From assembly GCA_930367215.1 (NCBI GenBank), contig OV884056.1:248523127-248587126 (forward strand): a stretch of DNA of 64,000 nucleotides, written 5' to 3'. The translations under genes were made by a program, and so were the position numbers. The notes below the pieces were generated by a model, which saw only the letters and a list, made by a program, of their open reading frames with translations, was not told the origin of the DNA and did no database searches. Numbering within the stretch: position 1 is the stretch's first letter; each line of letters opens with the position of its first letter. This DNA comes from Pollenia angustigena. Lineage: Eukaryota > Arthropoda > Insecta > Diptera > Polleniidae. This document shows, in pieces, positions 23,545 through 34,000 of this stretch.

Positions 23545-24549
23545 TATAGTATCAATTAAAACTTTTTTGATTTAACAACATTTTCTGTTTAATTCACTTG
23601 ATTAAATTATTAATCAAAACAGATTTTATTTTTGATTTATTGTTTAATTGAAAAAAAGTTGGCGAGAATGTTTTCTGTGTATTAGACAATAAACTAATGA
23701 TTCAAATATAAGTAATATAATCGATTTAAACGAAAGAGTAATTTAATCAGCTTTTTTTGATTCGGATCACAACAAAAATAAAAAACCCTATGAAACGAAG
23801 TGGTAAATGCTAGATATCAATTAACGTTTGCTTTTGCTTCTTTGCAAAGAGCAAATTAAGTTTACGAAGTTAATAACTTTACGTATGTATGCCGTTTGTT
23901 TTGCCCCACAGAAGAAGCTAAAGAGTAAACTACACGAATAAATATGTATAAAAAAAAACAAAAACAAACCACTGATAGATAATCAATTTTAAAGTGTTAA
24001 TTTCATTAGAAATTTAAAAAAATGTATGTATGTACTTTGAAAGGTCTAATTCGCAAAAGGGTTCCTAGAATATTGAATGTGGTTTAAATTTAATAATTTT
24101 ATTAATTTATATTTGCTTTGGAATGAAAAATTTCACTGAAGGGGAAATTAAAGTTTGCTAACCATTGCAGGGTTTACAACATTTCAACTTATGCTGTGTA
24201 ATATTTTACGTTTCTGTATAAAAATTATTAAAAAAATAATTTTAAATAATTTTTTCCTAAAGTTTGTAAAATTAGCTTAAAGCTTAAAATTTGTTAAAAT
24301 CTTCAAAATTTTTTAATAGCCCAATTTTATTTAAGTATATCTTTTAATTTTTTTTATTTAATATCTTTAACTCTTATAAAAACAAAGCAAACAAACAAAG
24401 CATATCTATACAATTTGCCTTCTGTAACAAAACAATTTTGTCTATTTAGATCCAAAAACGTTCTAGATCTATTACGAATTGACATATACAAACATATCTA
24501 CATTAGGGTGTCCCTTATAATCCAATTTTAATATAATTTTAGACATGCC

Positions 24550-24990
24550 CTTTAATTTTTTTCTATTTGGGATAAAACTGTTATTGCAAAAGTGCCATTG
24601 TTTCGTTGCCTGTGTGGCAAGGGGCATCATCCTGTTGGAACCACATATTGTCCAGGTCCATATCCTCGATTTCTGGTCGCAAGATGTTCGTTATTATCTT
24701 GCAATAGCGAACACCATTCGCGGTTACTGCTTGGCCGACCTCATTTTGGAAGATCGCCGCCGGAACATTAACCGTACCAAACAGTAACTCTTTGTGGATG
24801 CATCGCCTTTTTAATAATTTTAATGAATCCACTGAGGTGAAAGTGTGCCTCGTAGCTGAAAATTACTTCCTTTGTAAAGTCACCATTCACTTCTGTGTAT
24901 TCTACCCACCAGTCTTCAATAATCTTAACGCGCTGGTCTATTCCGTACCTTTCCATAACTGAATTTGTCAAACACTGAAACAAAGAAATG
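24550..24990 (-). pseudogene. Second, older mariner-like transposase fragment
   Basis: Minus-strand pieces read SYEAHFHLSGFI, AMHPQRVTVWYG, then in another frame LFGTVNVPAAIFQNE, MWFQQDDAPCHTGNETMALLQ. The order AHF.L.G, HP..VTVW and WFQQD.A.CHT is that of the first and second catalytic Asp regions of mariner-type transposases common in insects. Recognisable TIRs were not found. TTAGGGTGTCCCTTATAATCC at about 24504 could be one end, because TTAGGGTGTCCCTTGATC also occurs at 5767. No N- or C-terminal part. Confidence 0.75.
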
Positions 24991-25861
24991 TCAAATTAAG
25001 TTGGGCAAAAAGCTTGACGTTAAGGTGTGACTCACAATTAACATCGTGTATTATGGTTGGACAATAATAAAACATATCCAACATTGACACACCGATTTGA
25101 ATAAAACGTAGTAAATTTAAAGTTCATTCTCAAAAAATTTTTGACACATATTTTTTATCAGTATTTAGCGTTTAAGGTAAAAATTTACTCTCATAACCCT
25201 AAAAAATGTAGCACTCATCGATTTGAATGTAACTTGGCTAATTTGTAACCTAAAAACCGATAATACACATTCATTTTTGTAAATGGGCAAGAAGTATGCT
25301 AAATGCTACAAAATAACCCTTAACGAAATTATACGATGGAAATCAAAGGTACATCAATAATTTTTCCTGGTACTCCGTTCTTAAGAAAGATTCCTGGCCG
25401 ATGTATACTACTTGTAAATGTATTTGTTGTTTTAAAATTTTAATTTTTTTTTGATTCTTATACACTTGTGTTTTCAAAATATTCAACATTTTTTATTTGA
25501 AATTTTTCAGTTGTATCTCTTATTTAAATAAATAAAAGTGTTTTAAAGTGTCGGTTAAATAACGTACATAGTGATCAAATTCTTTTTTTTAGTAGGCAAC
25601 GTGTTCCACCAAATTACGGGCTTAAAACAGCCGTCAAATAAACCAGTTTTCTCCGTTCTTTTTTATTTTGCATAAAAATTCTTTTTCATATTCTTTTAAT
25701 ATTAAATTAAAAATTGTTTTTCCTCTACTAAAAATGTTAAATTTCCAGTAAATATCCTCTTGTTGATCAATGTTGCTGATATCTATTACTATTTTTTTAA
25801 AACCTTTTCTTTAGCTTCACTTCGGAAAATCAAATCTTGTAACGTTAATTTAACCGCCTTA

Positions 25862-26185
25862 AGCTGGAGGTCCACACCACGCGTTACTCGCTTTTTCGCA
25901 GCATACGTAGCTGTCAAAAAAGTAGAATCTGTGTAGTTATACGTAGTAAGTTACATGCACAAAAGCGTAGATGCCTTGAGGCGAAAAGTAGGTTTACTTT
26001 CCACTTTTGTAAGCGTCACAAGCAGCGTTCGAACAAATCAGCTGATTTTGACAAATTAAATTTTATTTTTACTTGTGCTGCTGCTGCATAAAAAGCGTTG
26101 TATGTAACTTGAAACGTAGAACGCAAGTAATGTTAGAAAAGAATGCGCTGCGTGGAGGCGAAAACGATAGTATGGACCTCCAGCT
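25862..26185 (+). mobile_element. Harbinger-like MITE, TTA target duplication, copy 1
   Basis: The left end AGCTGGAGGTCCACACCACG is mirrored by GGACCTCCAGCT at the right. TTA flanks both sides (25859-25861, 26186-26188). The inverted copy at 61145-61453 is highly similar through the interior (GTAGATGCCTTGAGGCGAAA, GCGTCACAAGCAGCGTTCG, AATCAGCTGATTTTGAC). A 3-bp TWA duplication is the PIF/Harbinger signature. Confidence 0.78.
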
Positions 26186-26271
26186 TTATACTCAATGCAA
26201 ATGGATGAAACTTTGCAGGCATACATATTCCCGATGACAATACACGAATACATGGGCGTAGCCACGAAAAT

Positions 26272-26290
26272 GGGGGGGGGGGGGGGGGGG
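26272..26290 (+). repeat. Poly-G tract, 19 bases
   Basis: Nineteen consecutive G preceded by ATGGGCGTAGCCACGAAAAT. Similar GGGCGTAGCC...G-run ends occur in some retroposon 3' regions, but I cannot assign this one. Confidence 0.9.
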
Positions 26291-26935
26291 CAAACATTTT
26301 TTAAATGTTATTTTTTAAGAAGAGCGTTTCTTATAAATTTTTTTTTAAATGTTCTTATTTTTATTTAAAAACTTAATAAAGCATATTAAAAACTAAAAAC
26401 ATCAGATTGAAATAAAAACTATTTTTCCAGTATCTTTGATCTTTTCTATGCATTTTTCTTGCAAACCGCAACCGCTTCTTTTTTGAGTCGCGCGGTTTTT
26501 TTGTGCAATGCATCTACGAAGTCGCGACTAATTTAATCGCCTTATTATTGTCCGTGTAGATATTTCCGCATTTATTTGCTGCCCAATTTCAGCCTTTATT
26601 TCACGCGAAGGTAAAAAATTGTTTATTTTATTGGCCCTACAAATAAATAAATTTTAAACTTCACATGAATTAAATTGTCTACTCGTTGAATAATGGTTTT
26701 TATAAGTTACAGTAAAGGTCTACATAGAAGTTTCACTGTGGTAGTTTTTTCTTCAAACAAATTATGTTGCCACCACTATTTTTGTTATTCGGTTTAAACG
26801 TTTCATAAACTTTTATTGTTAAGAATAAAAATAAACTTGTCTACATGGTGATATTGTTATTTTATGTGTTGTATTGTTGTTGTTTTTTTAATTCAACGAA
26901 ATGGTGATAATAACGTAAAAAACAGAATTAACACA

Positions 26936-27157
26936 TATCGCTCATATGCTGCAAGACCGGCATAACTCAAAAAACTAAATTTTGGAGTTAGAGATGCACA
27001 ATTATTCGCTTTGTTTTTCTTTATATTGTGTATTAAATTCATCTTTATATCTTTTATACTTTCCCAGTTTGAAGAGAATTCTAAGCAGTTAGAGCAAATC
27101 AAAAACTTTAAATGTATTTTTGGGTTATGCCGGTCTTGCAGCAAATGAGCGATATAT
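26936..27157. repeat. Hairpin MITE with about 38-bp TIRs
   Basis: TATCGCTCATATGCTGCAAG continues ACCGGCATAACTCAAAAA and is mirrored by TTTTTGGGTTATGCCGGTC, then TTGCAGCAAATGAGCGATA. The element at 35915-36425 has related ends (TTTTTGAGTTATGACGACG, TTGCAGCAAATAAG). Confidence 0.7.
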
Positions 27158-27363
27158 CGTTATCACAAATGTAAAGTGATTTCATCATCACGGATTAACA
27201 AAGTATTTATCGTTGGTCTCATATAAAAGGCCCTAGTTCGATTATTTCGAAATCATTTTTTTAGTAATTCCAATACATTTCACACAAAAACATCAAGTCA
27301 CGAAAATTGAATGCAATAGTATCTAAAATAACGGGTTTACAAGACATTTTACATTTTTACTCA

Positions 27364-27800
27364 TATACCCATACCACTATAGTGGAGAGGGTTTTATGCG
27401 TTTGTGCTGGTTCAAGATCCACCTATAAGTATACCGAGCGACTCAAGAGCCACTTTCTGAGTCGATCTGGCGATGTACGGCAGGCTTACAGGAACAGACT
27501 GTCCATGTAAACCTTGTGCGCAAAGTACAGGTCACGATTTTGGAAATAATTTAATGAAATTTGTTACATAGGTTCAAATTGTCACAACGACTTGGCCAAA
27601 TGGTAAATCGGTATATAATTTCACATAGACACATACAAGCATATTTCCGAAATAGAGTCTTTGTGCCCATAAACCATCTTATTATTTCAGTATTTAGATA
27701 ATTTTGCCCAAACTAATTTGATTGCAATCTAAATCATCTTACCAATTTTTTATTGGAATCCGTCAATATCTAGCCATAGCCCCCATTCAAATACTACTTC
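27364..27800 (+). repeat. TATACCC-like element, second subfamily, 3' end unclear
   Basis: It starts TATACCCATACCACTATAGTG and carries CCGAGCGACTC..AGCCACTTTCTGAGTCG and CCTTGTGCGCAAAGTACAGG in the same order as the complete copy at 56699-57268. Confidence 0.6.
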
Positions 27801-28010
27801 CGAAAATGAAGTTAAAAGATAATAGTATTTTTTTGAAAGTGAAAATTATTGTTTTGTGCCTCATATGCCACTTTTCTAAATTTATTTTTAAATAGTAACT
27901 TTTTTTCTTCTTTTGCTTTAAATACCTTTTTTCTTACCGCAATGAAGCAAAGCATCAAAGTATCAGAAATTTGCAGCGTTCAGCAAACAGTGGCGTGTAG
28001 AGCAAATCAA

Positions 28011-29602
28011 TCTATACATATAAAAATAAGTTGTATTGTGTTAGTAATTGATGTTCTCTGTAATGCGTGAACCGATTTTGTTTCTGCAAAGTTCACGTGG
28101 AAGCTGACGTCAATATAAAGGTTTTTATGTATCAACGGTCTTCAAATGTGTATTGGTTCATGAGTTATAGCCATTCCGAAACATGTATTTTTTTTGCATG
28201 GAAATTTTTTGAATTTGACTTAATATTTTAAAAAACTGAAATTCAATTAGTTTTAAATTCATTACAATTCGATTTTTGTCAAACCATTACTTTAATTTAG
28301 CTACTTGGGTATTGTAAATCACATCTTCATAAGTTATAGCCATTTAAGTGAATACTGCTTTCATTTCGAAACATGTATTTTTTCGTGCATACAAGTTTTG
28401 TAAATTTAAGTTAATATTTTGGGAAACTGAAAGGCGTCTTTTGGCATTGTAGCCAGTGGTCACACATAGTGGTCACACAGCACATTCTGCTTTAAAATTG
28501 CCATTGAATTACCAAGTTGATGAATCTCCCACATGTAACGTTTCAAAAACATCTGGAACGGCAAAATTATTGAAACGTTGCGGTATCAATATTTGGGATG
28601 AATGCATTATGGCGAATAAGAAATCTGTTGAAGCAACAATGGAAAGAACAATGAAATACCTTCGAGGTAATTCAGAGTTGTTTGGTCGTGCCTTGATTTT
28701 ATTGTCAGGCGATTTTAGGCAAACATTGCCCGTCGATTCTATGCTGATGAAATTAACCCTTGCTTAATTTAAGTCTTCATGCTTATGGAGATTTGTAAAA
28801 AAAATTGAAACTCACTACTAACGTTCGTGTTCAGTTGCAGAATGATCCATCTGCTGATAAGTTCTTTAAGCAATTGCTGAAAATTGGGAATGGTGCAATG
28901 CCTGTTAATGACAGTTAATGACACTGGATTGATAACATTGCCAAATGATTTTTGCCATTTCGTACAGTCAAAAGAGGAATTGATTGAACGGTTGAGTGAC
29001 AGAGCAATTTTAGCGGCAAAGAACAAAGATGTTAGTGAATTAAATGTTGCTATACAATCAAAGATTCCTGCCGAATTGTTTTCTTACAAGTCTGTGGATA
29101 CTATTACCAATGTAGAAGATGTTGTGAATTATCCAACAGAATTTTTGAATTCGTTGGATTTACCCCGTTTGTGTAATGGCACAAGAGTTACTATTAAAAG
29201 GTTAATGGTTTATGTAATTGAAGCTACTATTTTAACTGGAAAATTCAAAGGCGATTATGTATTCATTCCACGCATCCCAATGATTCCGTCTGATATGCCA
29301 TTTGAATTCAAACGACTTCAGCTTCCTGTTCGGTTTGGGTTTGCGGCTACGATTAATAAGGCGCAAGGTCAATCATTAGGAATTTGTGGAGTGAATTTAG
29401 AGTATCCAGTTTTCTTACATGGACAGTTGTATGTAGCCTGTTTGCGCGTTGGCAAACCATCGGATTTGTTTATTTACACGGAAAATGAAAAACAAGTGTA
29501 CTAGGGATCATTACAACAAAAACAATTATCACTGATTTAAATGAATTCGAATGGATTTCTTAATTTCTTTTTTGCACTACGAAGTGTGCAGGGGTTCGCT
29601 AG
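28011..29602 (+). mobile_element. Helitron, internally deleted, with both termini
   Basis: The 5' end TCTATACATATAAAAATAAG is preceded by A. The 3' end has a short hairpin (GCAC...AGTGTGC at about 29574-29590) then GGGGTTCG and the terminal CTAG (29599-29602), followed by T. Insertion between A and T with no duplication is the Helitron rule. The minus-strand repeat at 14690-15180 matches both flanks without the element, supporting the borders. The Rep nuclease half and the helicase Walker A are missing. Confidence 0.8.
28456..29504 (+). pseudogene. Helitron Pif1-like helicase, C-terminal remnant
   Basis: The first part (28456-28767) reads HTAHSALKLPLNYQVDESPTC, IWDEC (Walker B, about 28595) and FGRALILLSGDFRQTLPV. 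After a frame break the second part (28884-29504) gives DFCHFVQSKEELIERLSDRA, NKDVSELN, VVNYPTEFLNSLDLPRLCNG, IPRIPMIPSDMPFEFKRLQ, FAATINKAQGQSL and HGQLYVACLRVGKPSDLF. These are the conserved blocks of eukaryotic Helitron helicases in order. Compared with the family, the Walker A (GTGKT) part and two internal segments (before LSDRA and before PRLCNG) are absent. One frameshift lies near 28768. Not active. Confidence 0.85.
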
Positions 29603-30228
29603 TACTTTATAAATTTTAAAATATGTATTGATATGGAGCAAAATTAATGTTTAAAACAGAAACAAAAAAATTTCATAAAACAGGTTTTGGATTCAGAAAC
29701 GGGGTATTTGAAATATAAATACCCTATACCTAGTTAATTTTTTTTAATATTTGGCATAACTATACGTTTAGTAGATATTAATGTGTGTGCCAATTTTGTA
29801 TGATATGTTTTTGTTGAGTTATGGTGTGCTAAAGTGTTGTTATATTTTATTTCTAAAATAATAATAGTTTTTGATTAGCGGGAAATGTGTTAATACTTAG
29901 ATTTTTTCTAGTCTTGTTGATCCAAAAATGTACGTAAAGTACCAATTTGAATTTATATAGCACAATTTTATATTGTGACCATGTTGGCGCTTTAACAGAT
30001 GCCATAAATTTCGAAATTTCACTTCACACACATACGGCGTTGTTCTGGAAATCGGAATCACGTGAAATTAAAATCAATGGAGATTTTCAATACAATTTTT
30101 GCAGAAATGAACGTAGCTTTTCCTGATTTTAATAGTAGTAAAGGAAAGTGGCTCTTAAAGCATAAGATATATATGTAAAAGGAAATAGTTTTCTGAACTT
30201 TAAAAATTTGTTCAATTCAGCGTTTAAG

Positions 30229-30433
30229 AAACTGCAGTCAAAGTAGAAAAACTGCAATTTCTTCCATCTCTTTCATAACTTTATTTGTCATTGGCAAAAA
30301 AAAAAAAAAACTGTTGCTTTAACTTCTGATTTATTAAATGTAAACAGTCGCTGTCAAACCAAATCAAAAAGCGAAAAGTTGTAAACAAATTTTCGTGTTT
30401 TGTTTGAAAGTGTTTAATTCGACTGCAGTTTTT
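30229..30433 (-). repeat. MITE with AAACTGCAGTC ends, copy 2
   Basis: Starts AAACTGCAGTCAAAGTAGAAA and ends TTCGACTGCAGTTTTT. It is the inverse-orientation relative of 1957-2153 (TTTGTCATTGGCAAAAAA, AAACAGTCGCTGTCAAACC shared). Confidence 0.6.
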
Positions 30434-30956
30434 AGATCCTGGGTGCAAATCGCAACATTCGATTTCGATCGAAATTCCCATGTAAATTGTATTGCAATTT
30501 CGATCGATATCGAATGCCGTAATTTGGCCCCTGGTTCGATGTGAATTTCACGTGACTTCGATTTCCAGAACATGGCCGATAGTTTTGAAAACTTTTTGAA
30601 ACTAGTTTGACAAAATTGGCAAAAATGGATCTGGAATTAACATAAACAGAAAATGTTAACGAATTTCCCAAGATTTGGTAGTAGGGTTTCTATTCATAAA
30701 TATATTTTGGGCTCCGTGAAATTGCATACTTCACAGAGTCATATTTTTTAATATTTTATTATTGACTATTTGAATCGATTTTCTAAAGTGGCTTTAACAG
30801 TACCAACTATTTGTTAAATTTAAGCTCTTGAAAATTCAATAGTTAACCTTCTTTTGATTAAAAAATGTATTTGTTATATCGACAAAAAGTTTAAAAATGA
30901 AAACAATTTTCTAAATTTTATACTGAAACTTATTTAAATTCTTTCTCTCCTTTTAG

Positions 30957-31067
30957 ATAATGTGGATCATGAAGATGCCAAATCCCTATTCGAAACAAAT
31001 TTCAGCCATGTTTATTTTATTCTCTATGACACTTTCATACAAGCGGAAGCAAATTTAAAACAAAAAG
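30957..31067 (+). CDS. RalGAPalpha: RalGAP-alpha coding exon A (first one found)
   Basis: Acceptor ctttctctccttttag ends at 30956 and donor gtatgt starts at 31068. The exon begins with the last two bases of a codon, so at least one coding exon lies upstream. It encodes about 36 residues ending NLKQK, and the final G completes a Val codon with the next exon. It corresponds to the FSHIYYVFFENF...LKQK region near residue 45-70 of mammalian RALGAPA1. Confidence 0.88.
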
Positions 31068-34000
31068 GTATGTTTTTTTTATCTCCTTATTTGCTCATAT
31101 TATTTTTTAATTTTCTTTACTTAAAAAGAACAAAGATAAATTAGTTTTCAATTAAATAAATATTTTTTCTTAACGAATTATATCACTTTTTTTATATTTT
31201 CAAAATCAACCCAAAATAAAAACAAAAACTAAATTTGTTGCTATTTGGTGTGTTATTATTTACCTAATTCTATATTGTGTATTAATGTGTGTGTACATGT
31301 TGTAACCACCTCTACTCCTTGTGAAATCCAAACAAATGTTTTTTTTTTTTAAATCAACAACAACAAAAAAAATCCTAATATATTTATGTTTAACCATTAA
31401 ATTTCTTTGTGCAAATCCAAATCAAAACAATAAAAATGCACTTACTGCTACTACTCTCTGTCTGTTTTGTACAACATTTTTTCGAAATTATGGCAGAACT
31501 TCCGTTTCATATTGGTAAGTTAAATTAAGTTTTATGGTTGTTATTGAAACAACATAAACAATGAAAAAAAAAAAAAAAAAAATTCAAAAAAGCTAAATTT
31601 TAATCAAACGCCATTTGCATCGTTTACTCGCCTAATTGTTTTGTTTTCATCAAGCCAATAAAAATGATCATTGAATGTTTTATTTTTTTGTTATCCTGTT
31701 CCATAAAAAAAAACTCAAAATTTAAAATTTTGCATGTTTCTTACGTTTTATTTTCAACACCAAACAAAATTTGCGCTGTGTTTTGCGTTTTTCGTTTTTT
31801 CATTAACAAAATTTTATTCTGATACAAAATCTACATTTCCTTTACCACCTGCCTTCATATCCCTTATTTTTAGTTTTCATGCATTTGGTTTGTTCTCTTA
31901 ATTATATTACATGTAGTTTTTGTTATTCGCTTTATTAGTTTTTGTTAATGTTCATTATTATTTTGAAGTTCTGGAATTTTTAAACTGTTTTTTTTTAAAT
32001 TTTTTTGCATTTAGTTCACAAAGCCCATCGTGAGGAATTAGATGGTTCACTATGGCTGCTAGAGAAAATCCTGTGTTTACTGCCAGAGTTGCTGGCTCGA
32101 CGCTGGCAGTGTCATTCGCTCAGTCGTATTATGGGAAAACTATTACATTTGGGAAATTCACCAAAACTGCGGAAGGATGGAGTCCGGTAAGTTAAATAAC
32201 TTTAGTTGTTCTTAAGTAACTTAAAATAATTTAAAGTTTTTGATATTATTCGAATGTGTATTCTAAGTCAAAAATATTCCTGGAAAATATTGAAGTAATA
32301 AGCCTAATAAACTATAAAAGCTTTTGAGGATTGTAATTTGACTTAGAATACACATACGAATAATATTAGAAAATTTATAGTAAATGTTAAATTCAATTAC
32401 TAATTGCTTCTCTACCACCAAACATGTTTTAGTTTTGCTTAATTGGCACTTAAGTTATTATACTGTTTCGTTTTAATTCTTATCTTTCTCTTTTCTCTTC
32501 TCACCATAACCTATCCCAGCAAAAAAAGACATGCAAAAGAAGTAGTAAATTCATGGGTTCCGCGGATAATGCACTGGTTCTTTTTAGGTGAAACATGCAT
32601 GATTTTAACATTAGCGTGTCGTTGGCGAGCATGGGTTCACATTTAGGTAAACGGCTCGTCATTAAAAATATTGCTTAGAACCAATGAACGTTCAGTGATT
32701 AGATCGGGGTTTTCATTGATCTGGAATATTAACTCAATTGAGTGTGAATGAAAAGCAATGAATCTTTAATGATTTTAATACGTATTTTCATTGGTGCTCG
32801 ATATGAATTTTTATATGCATTATGGGAATTTATTATAAATAACATTTTTCCTTTTGTTTTCCCTACACAGACAAAATTATTTTTCCAATTCAAACAAAAA
32901 ATTTGTAGAATCAAACAATTTTTTGTCTAAAATCGGTCCTACAAACAAATTCGCATATTCAAACAATTTATTTGCATTTTGTTTATTGAAAAAGTTTACT
33001 GAAATTCATATAAATTTCAAACAAATAATTTTGCTGAATCAAACAAAAAAGTTTTGGCACAAGCAATGACGCGCACACAAGCAAGCACTGTTGGCGAAGA
33101 TGAAGCAGAGCAGAGCGGCCGGCTGGCTTTGAGACACATTTTTTTGTTGGAATAATTTTTGAACGAAGTCATATTTATGCTCACAGTGTTTTTCTTCATC
33201 ACACACTTTTGCTTTATCCTTTCCTTTGCTAATGAGTCGGCAGACCGACTCGATATGTTTTCCGCCATCATTCTATTTTTGTATTTGATGTATTTAAACA
33301 AACTGTTTGAAAAAATTGAATACGGGATTTGGTTTTTTTTTACCAACTTTGAAACCAACCAAAAATCTATTTTGTTTCTGATAATGTGTTTTTTCTGTTG
33401 TTTAAAAAAAAATTAAACGTTTTTTTTACCTGCTATTGTTTTTGTTGTTTTTTTACTACAAACCTCGTCACGCTATTTTATAATTTTTCTTATTGCTGTA
33501 CTTTTTTAAAGCGTTCAAAAATAGACTGCATGTGTTTTTTGTTGTAGTTCTTATATTTATCATAAAGAAGTGTTGCTTACAATCAATAAAAAAAATGCAA
33601 AAAGACGACAACATTAAAGAGCGTTAAATATTTCATACAAAATTATGAAAACTTCAAACCAATAGCGCGTTTATTAAATTTTTGAAGAGTTGTCCACATT
33701 TTTGTTGGTTAAATAAAAATCAAACAAAAATATTGATTGAATCAGTAAAAAAATTTGTAGAAATCAAAAAAATTTTCAAACAAGCGTTTGTTTGAAAATA
33801 ATTTGGTAATAATTTTTTCTGTGTATGTGGTAGTAAGATTTTGACAACGGCGGCTAAATTTTACACAAACAAAATGCCTGTTATTTTTTGTATTGTTGTA
33901 GAGGTAAGCAGACCTATTGGATAAGCCTTGATATACGCAATATAACAAATTTAAATACATATTAAAATTAAATGTATTTACATATGTATATATTAAAAAA

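Noticed and set aside
31321..31513. Frame followed by a GTAAGTT donor in the first visible intron
   Set aside because: The flanking exons join in phase to give conserved KQKVHKAHREELD, so inserting this would break the family alignment.
32443..32646. Possible extra RalGAP-alpha exon (67-codon frame, hydrophobic)
   Set aside because: Exons 32015-32186 and 36526-41766 already join in phase with conserved sequence on both sides of the junction. Nothing is missing between them.
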